Shown here: in pieces, positions 15,529 through 19,423 of the stretch
Layout of the letters: each line of letters begins with the position of its first letter
Position numbering within the stretch: position 1 is the first letter of the stretch
NCBI GenBank assembly: GCA_034716535.1
Contig: JAYEJW010000687.1
Location: forward strand, 1-19,423
DNA: 19,423 nucleotides
Source of the DNA: JAYEJW01 sp034716535
Lineage (GTDB): Bacteria > Pseudomonadota > Gammaproteobacteria > Chromatiales > Chromatiaceae
Direction of reading: 5' to 3'
Made by a program: the position numbers and the translations under genes
The notes under the pieces: generated by a model
The model's input: the letters and a program-made list of their open reading frames with translations, nothing else
The model's database searches: none
Told to the model about the DNA's origin: nothing

Positions 15529-16538
15529 GCACCGGTCTCCGGTACAGGGCTCAAGTCCCGACGCGCACGGAGCCGGGCGCCGACCGTCTGCAGCAATTGG
15601 AAGAGGATGGTCAGCACCAGCGCCGCCCCGAGCGGCCAGTGAAACAGATCGCGCTGGGGCCGGTGACTCAGGGTCTCGACCTTGCGCGGTGCCAACCTGT
15701 CCAGCTCCGCGTAGACCTCTTCCAGCGCCTGGCGGTCTGCCGCGTAGAAGTAGCGCCCGCCGGTCGTCTCGGCTACCTTGCGCAGCGTCGCCTCGTCGAG
15801 CTTCTCCTCACCCGCGCTCTTTGGGTCTCCGATACCGATGGCATGAACGACAACGCCGTTGTCCTGCGCGATCGCGGCCGCCTTGTCCGGCGGGACAAGG
15901 CTTCCGGTGTCGTTGCCATCGGTGAGCACGATGAGCACCCGCTCTTCCAGCTCGCTGCGCTCGAACAGGGTCATGGCCATTCCTATGGCATCGCCCAGGG
16001 CGGTCTTCGGGCCCGCCATGCGCAGCTCGACCTCGTCGAGAAGAGTGCGCAGCACCTCGAGGTCGTCGGTGAATGGCGCCTGCAAGAACGCGGCGGAGCC
16101 GAAAACGATGAGTCCGATACGGTCGTCCTCACGCCTTGTGAGGAAGTCGTCCAACACCTGCTTCACGGCGCTCAGCCTGTCCACCGTCATGCCCTGCGCA
16201 TCTGTGAAGTCCTCAGTCTCCATGGAACCGGATAGGTCCACCGCCAGCAGCATGTCCCGCATGGGCAGCTCTTTGACCAGGGGGGCCTCCAGCCATTGCG
16301 GACGGGCGAGAGCCAGGACCAGCGCCAGCCAGACCAGGATGCCGATAAAGATCTCGAAAAGGCTCCGGCGTGCTACCGCCGCTCCGGACTCCGGTTGCCG
16401 ACCGGTGAGCCGGGTCAGCAGCGGTAGAAAGGGTACCTGCGCCGCCGGACGGGACTGCCGATAGGGCGGCAAAAAAAGCGCGACCAGCAAGGGCAGCGGC
16501 AGGAGGACGAGCATCCAGGGATAAGCGAGGTTCAGCAC
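15525..16538 (-). CDS. batA: BatA-like vWA protein
   Basis: The product has 337 residues with N-terminal membrane helices (about 7-24 and 60-78), a vWA domain and a C-terminal helix at about 308-325. The MIDAS is complete: DLSGS at 101-105, a Thr in GPKTALGDAIG (Thr179) and TDGND at 206-210, so metal-dependent ligand binding is expected. It starts with GTG three bases after the DUF4381 stop, and its end overlaps batB. BatA and BatB are known in operons with MoxR ATPases and DUF58 proteins, proposed to assemble or protect envelope complexes; that role is family knowledge, not shown here. Confidence 0.92.
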   Translation of the reverse strand: MLNLAYPWMLVLLPLPLLVALFLPPYRQSRPAAQVPFLPLLTRLTGRQPESGAAVARRSLFEIFIGILVWLALVLALARPQWLEAPLVKELPMRDMLLAVDLSGSMETEDFTDAQGMTVDRLSAVKQVLDDFLTRREDDRIGLIVFGSAAFLQAPFTDDLEVLRTLLDEVELRMAGPKTALGDAIGMAMTLFERSELEERVLIVLTDGNDTGSLVPPDKAAAIAQDNGVVVHAIGIGDPKSAGEEKLDEATLRKVAETTGGRYFYAADRQALEEVYAELDRLAPRKVETLSHRPQRDLFHWPLGAALVLTILFQLLQTVGARLRARRDLSPVPETGA

Positions 16539-16541
16539 CGG

Positions 16542-17087
16542 TCAGTCCGTGTTCTTAGTCACCCGGTGGTGGCGAATCCAGTGTCCGACGGCGCGGAAGA
16601 GACCCTTTGCGTCCTGCTCCGGGAGCGCCGCGCTCGTATCGTAGGCGAGCCGCTCCAAGGCCTCGCCATGCGTATTCTCGAACTGTGACTTTCCACTGTT
16701 CTCGTCCAGGAAGCGCCACCATTTGGCGCCGGTCAAAGCAGCGACCCGCGCCCGCGGCCAAGCGGCCAGGGCCGTGCGCTTGAGTAGGACAGGCAGCTCG
16801 CCCAGGGCACCCCGGCGCTTGTTAGGATCCTGCGCCGCGTCCCGCAGCACCGCGAGCTCATCGAGCGCCAAACGGCGGTAACGCTGCGCAATCCGTTGCC
16901 GGCGCCAAGCGAGCAGCAGCGAGCGGAGCCCCAGCAGTGCCAGAAGACCCAGGACATACCAACCCGGCGCCAGCGACCACCAGGAGACCGGATCGGGCAC
17001 GACGATGTCGTGGAGATCGGCGAGGCTGGTCGCGTCCTGGTTCATCGAGGACTGCATCTCTGCACTGGAAGGGTCCGAAGCGGTCAT
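16542..17087 (-). CDS. DUF4381 membrane protein of the Bat operon
   Basis: The product has 181 residues. It begins with a short soluble stretch containing the DUF4381-type motif L-x-D-I-x-x-P (LADLHDIVVPDP) followed by WWSLAPGW, then one membrane helix at about 42-60 and a charged cytoplasmic domain rich in Arg and Leu. DUF4381 genes normally sit between DUF58 and batA, as here apart from the inserted HAD gene. The start is uncertain: the ATG at 17087 lies 19 bp after the HAD stop with no clear ribosome binding site, and ATGs at 17057 and 17045 also precede the conserved motif. Function is unknown. Confidence 0.82.
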   Translation of the reverse strand: MTASDPSSAEMQSSMNQDATSLADLHDIVVPDPVSWWSLAPGWYVLGLLALLGLRSLLLAWRRQRIAQRYRRLALDELAVLRDAAQDPNKRRGALGELPVLLKRTALAAWPRARVAALTGAKWWRFLDENSGKSQFENTHGEALERLAYDTSAALPEQDAKGLFRAVGHWIRHHRVTKNTD

Positions 17088-17106
17088 GACGAGATGCCCA
17101 GGCCTG

Positions 17107-18105
17107 CTACTGCTTCTCGGATGGGTAGATGACCTTCCAGTCCTGCTTCATGTCCACGACCGTCCACCCCCTCGCCTGGGTTTCGTCAAGCGCCTTGTCC
17201 AAGCGGCCGACGGAGGACGAGCGGTCATAGGCCCATTCGCGGTCGGCGTCGGTATGGTGAACCAGCAACCCAAAGCGGGCACCACTTCCGGCGGTTGTCC
17301 ACTGGAGCATCTGCAGATCCCCATCGGAGTTACCGAACGCTGCAATTGGACGCCGGCCGATATGTTGATTGATGCCGACCGGCTTACCGGCTTTGTCGTC
17401 GATGAAGTTGATCTCCTGCAGCCGAACAAGTACGGGATTCCCCTCGCACAATTCGAACTTTGTCTTGATGCTGCTGCCCACGACCTGTTCCGGGGGGACG
17501 CCATAGACCCTTTCTGTCCACGGCCGCATGAACTCGATGCCGCCACCGGAAACGATGAAGGTCTTGAAATCGTTCGCGCGCAAGTAGGCAAGGAGCTCGA
17601 GCATAGGCTGAAAGACCATCTCGGTGTAAGGCCGGCCGGTCTTGGGATGTTTCGCCGTTGCCATCCATTCCTCGACCGACGCGCCGAACTCTTCCGTCGT
17701 GGTACCTGCGTGGGTTGCCATGACGATCTCGAGCAAGGCATGCTCGCCGCCGGCAAGGACTTCCTTCAAATCGCCTTCAAGCACGGCTTTAAAGGGCTGT
17801 TTGTCCTTCCACTCCGGATGCTGAGGCGCCAGCGCCTTCACGCGGTCGAGGGCGAAGGCGAGCTGAAAGTACATCGGCTGCTCGCTCCAGAGCGTCCCGT
17901 CGTTGTCAAAGACCGCAATGCGTTCGGCCGGCGGGACAAACTCTGATCCCCCCGGGGTGCTGACGGCCTCGACAAACTGGGTGATGGCCTGCTTGGGAGA
18001 ACCTTCGTTCCAGGACGGAAGCGCGTCAGTGGTCTCGGCTGCGGAAAGGCCCGCAAACGACAAACCAAGGTAGAGGGCAAGTATCTTCGCCAACGTGTGC
18101 ATCAT
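17107..18105 (-). CDS. Periplasmic HAD-superfamily phosphatase
   Basis: The product has 332 residues. The ATG at 18105 has AGGAGG nine bases upstream and opens onto a signal peptide (MMHTLAKILALYLGLSFAGL, cleavage near Ala22-Ala23). HAD motifs are complete: D67-N-D69-G-T-L (nucleophile and acid/base), Ser186 in IVSGGGIEF, Lys241 in DDKAGKP, and GNSDGD at 258-263 with two acidic Mg ligands. The helical insert between motifs I and II suggests a SerB-like C1 cap, so a small phosphorylated substrate is plausible. It lies between DUF58 and DUF4381 and only 19 bp ahead of the latter, so it is probably transcribed with the downstream bat genes. The 5' side is separated from DUF58 by a repeat element. 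A weak -35-like TTGCCA exists at 18161-18166 without a good -10. Broken paralogue at 9486-10545. Confidence 0.88.
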   Translation of the reverse strand: MMHTLAKILALYLGLSFAGLSAAETTDALPSWNEGSPKQAITQFVEAVSTPGGSEFVPPAERIAVFDNDGTLWSEQPMYFQLAFALDRVKALAPQHPEWKDKQPFKAVLEGDLKEVLAGGEHALLEIVMATHAGTTTEEFGASVEEWMATAKHPKTGRPYTEMVFQPMLELLAYLRANDFKTFIVSGGGIEFMRPWTERVYGVPPEQVVGSSIKTKFELCEGNPVLVRLQEINFIDDKAGKPVGINQHIGRRPIAAFGNSDGDLQMLQWTTAGSGARFGLLVHHTDADREWAYDRSSSVGRLDKALDETQARGWTVVDMKQDWKVIYPSEKQ

Positions 18106-18164
18106 CGGAAGGTTCCTCCTGCTAGGTGCATGAGCGCACTAACACATTGGATGGGACATTTGGC

Positions 18165-18350
18165 AAGGTGATTAGCCCCCTGCCTCAGCTGGATGCAAGA
18201 GACTCCCGTTACGATGGCAAACCCGGTAGGTCGGCAATCCCATGCCGACATAGGCCAGCGATTGCGGCGGCAAGGGGTTGCCGCCCTACGGCTTTTCTTG
18301 CTTTTTCGAGCATGAATCAGGCCTTGCTGAGCGATAGAGCTAATCACCTT
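18165..18350. mobile_element. 186-bp element with terminal inverted repeats (MITE-like)
   Basis: AAGGTGATTAGC at 18165-18176 is exactly inverted as GCTAATCACCTT at 18339-18350. Seven bases further in, CTCAGC (18184-18189) is matched by GCTGAG on the other side, so about 20 of 25 terminal bases agree. The interior carries two inverted GTAG-headed palindromes. There is no coding capacity I can support. No clear target-site duplication flanks it. The structure is that of a non-autonomous element mobilised in trans; it separates DUF58 from the HAD gene. Confidence 0.55.
18226..18289. repeat. Inverted pair of GTAG-headed REP-like palindromes (BIME-like)
   Basis: On the plus strand, GTAG (18226-18229) is followed at once by GTCGGCA-ATCCCA-TGCCGAC (18230-18249), a perfect 7-bp stem. 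On the minus strand, GTAG (18289-18286) is followed at once by GGCGGCAA-CCCC-TTGCCGCC (18285-18266), a perfect 8-bp stem. A GTAG tetranucleotide joined to a hairpin is the defining feature of REP sequences processed by TnpA-REP (RAYT) transposases, and inverted pairs form BIMEs. No such transposase is encoded in this window. Confidence 0.6.
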
Positions 18351-18367
18351 TAACAAAGAGCAGGCGC

Positions 18368-19339
18368 TCAGTTGCGTCTTGCTGTCCTTCGGCCCAACTG
18401 CTCGCGTACCTGATCGAGGACCGGGGAATGGGTGCCGATCTGCAGCAGAGGGATCGCCTGCTTGCGGGAGAGAGCCTGCATCTTCCGCAGACCGTCCTGG
18501 AAATGTTCCTCGAACCCACGGCGCAGAGCTGAGCGACTCGTATCCACCTCGATTTGCCCGGTATCGTCACTCATGGCGAGACGTCCGACACCAGGCAACT
18601 CCTGCTCCATGGGGTCGTAGACGAAGGCCAGAATGACGTCGTTGTGTTGGTTGAGCTGGGTGACCATCCGGACCGAGTCGTCGTCGGCGCCGCTGACGTC
18701 GCTGATCAAGGTAACCAGGGTGTCGTGCTTGACCAGGGGCAGCAACCGGCGCAGCACTTCGTTGAACATGCCGGGGTTGGTCGCGATTCCGGCACCGGCC
18801 CGCAGGGCGTGGTTCTTTCGCACCACCTCGCCGAGTATGCGCATGACCTGGTTGCGGCTGCGCTGGGGCTTGATCTCGACGATTTCGGTATCGTCAAAGA
18901 CCAACGCGCCGACGCGATCGCCGAGGCCCAGAACGCGCCAAGCGGACACCGCCGCTGCTTCGGCCGCGGTCACGGACTTCAGGCGCTCGCGGCTGCCGAA
19001 GAACATGGATGCGCGCTGATCCACCAGGAGCCAGACCGGGCGGTCCCTTTCCTCCGTGAACACCCGCACGTGGGGACGGCTGGTGCGCGAGGTGGCCTTC
19101 CAATCCACATTGCGGATGTCGTCTCCGGGCAGGTAATTGCGCAGCTCCTCGAAGTTGAGTCCGCGCCCGCGAAGACGCGAGGCGTGGCGGCCGTAGAGGA
19201 CGCTGTGCACCGGTTGCCGGGGCAGGTAGCTGAACCCCTTGGCTTTGAACTGGAGGCGGATCAGGTCGTCGAGGTCGGCGTAAACTCGGCGGTCTCGTTC
19301 GGGCGAGCGGGATCGGCGGGAGACCGGGGTGAATTGCAT
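18368..19339 (-). CDS. DUF58 (vWA-like) protein of the Bat operon
   Basis: The product has 323 residues, without membrane helices. It contains the DUF58 signature at about 51-92: RLRGRGLNFEELRNYLPGDD followed by IRNVDW and a TSR stretch. A vWA-like strand with DQRAS at 107-111 resembles a degenerate MIDAS. DUF58 proteins are typically encoded directly after a MoxR AAA+ ATPase, which would lie just beyond the right edge. The ATG at 19339 has no strong ribosome binding site, but the conserved part begins soon after it and no better start is visible. Downstream, the expected DUF4381 neighbour is displaced by the repeat element and the HAD gene. Confidence 0.9.
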   Translation of the reverse strand: MQFTPVSRRSRSPERDRRVYADLDDLIRLQFKAKGFSYLPRQPVHSVLYGRHASRLRGRGLNFEELRNYLPGDDIRNVDWKATSRTSRPHVRVFTEERDRPVWLLVDQRASMFFGSRERLKSVTAAEAAAVSAWRVLGLGDRVGALVFDDTEIVEIKPQRSRNQVMRILGEVVRKNHALRAGAGIATNPGMFNEVLRRLLPLVKHDTLVTLISDVSGADDDSVRMVTQLNQHNDVILAFVYDPMEQELPGVGRLAMSDDTGQIEVDTSRSALRRGFEEHFQDGLRKMQALSRKQAIPLLQIGTHSPVLDQVREQLGRRTARRN

Positions 19340-19350
19340 GGGCGGATGGT

Positions 19351-19423
19351 CGAAAAGTCAGAAAAGTCGAAGAGTGCGCTTTCTTACCCTTTCGACTCTT
19401 CGACTATTGGACTCTTCGACTTT
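19351..19423. repeat. Short tandem and inverted repeats at right edge
   Basis: GACTCTTCGACT occurs at 19394-19405 and again at 19410-19421, a 16-bp period with a 4-base spacer. The inverse AAAGTCGAAGAGT at 19363-19375 matches ACTCTTCGACTTT at 19411-19423 exactly, and GAAAAGTC occurs twice at 19352-19368. The block lies immediately upstream of DUF58 and may continue beyond the window. It could be a simple-sequence spacer or part of a larger repeat family. Confidence 0.6.

Noticed and set aside
18266..18300. Hairpin followed by T-rich plus-strand sequence, resembling an intrinsic terminator
   Set aside because: No plus-strand gene lies upstream, the T-rich run is interrupted, and the hairpin is better explained as the second GTAG-headed REP palindrome.
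18102..18356. 84-codon minus-strand frame between DUF58 and HAD
   Set aside because: It is made almost entirely of the inverted-repeat element and its hairpins, with no ribosome binding site.
1..19423. CRISPR arrays, tRNA or rRNA genes, integrase or transposase genes
   Set aside because: I saw no regularly spaced repeat array with spacers, no tRNA-like T-loop or CCA context, and no recombinase motifs. The only short-period repeats are the block at the right edge.

Overview
This 19.4 kb window is GC-rich, gene-dense and comes from a Gram-negative bacterium. Lipoprotein and Sec-type signal peptides, a class A penicillin-binding protein and a DUF58-DUF4381-BatA-BatB-BatC-BatD operon together point to a gammaproteobacterium. 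I cannot name a genus. All genes but one large one are on the minus strand. The functional calls rest on motifs read in the translations; no database search was possible.

Left part (1-7430). The left edge cuts a secreted protein of unknown function. Just upstream of it is a secreted M14 carboxypeptidase-like protein. About 460 bp of divergent intergenic DNA, with a 10-bp-stem hairpin and a palindromic operator-like site, leads into the only plus-strand gene. That gene is an unusually long class A PBP with a large insert in its transpeptidase domain. It is convergent with a Na+/phosphate cotransporter-type protein carrying a PhoU-like tail.

Middle part (7430-12573). This is a minus-strand group, read 5' to 3' as: periplasmic arylsulfatase, a HAD phosphatase broken by two single-base deletions, a lipoprotein phospholipase D/cardiolipin synthase-like enzyme, and a short YSC84/SYLF-type fragment with an intact Shine-Dalgarno but no start codon. 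Upstream of the sulfatase are a good -24/-12 (sigma-54-like) promoter candidate and, 110-170 bp further up, a cluster of inverted and direct GATATT-type repeats placed where enhancer-binding sites normally lie.

Right part (12574-19423). This is a tightly coupled Bat-type operon (DUF58, DUF4381, BatA, BatB, BatC, BatD) with GTGA and ATGA overlaps. Two things are odd. An intact periplasmic HAD phosphatase, paralogous to the broken one, sits between DUF58 and DUF4381, where the two Bat genes are normally adjacent. Between it and DUF58 lies a 186-bp element with terminal inverted repeats, enclosing two inverted GTAG-headed palindromes (a REP/BIME-like pair). In addition, the BatB homologue has lost the first aspartate of its MIDAS metal site.

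Together the window encodes envelope functions: peptidoglycan synthesis, a membrane-anchored vWA/TPR complex, periplasmic hydrolysis of sulfate and phosphate esters, phospholipid remodelling and phosphate transport. The most notable novelty is the link between the HAD phosphatase/sulfatase group and the Bat operon, with two HAD copies in direct orientation bracketing batABCD and the sulfatase gene.
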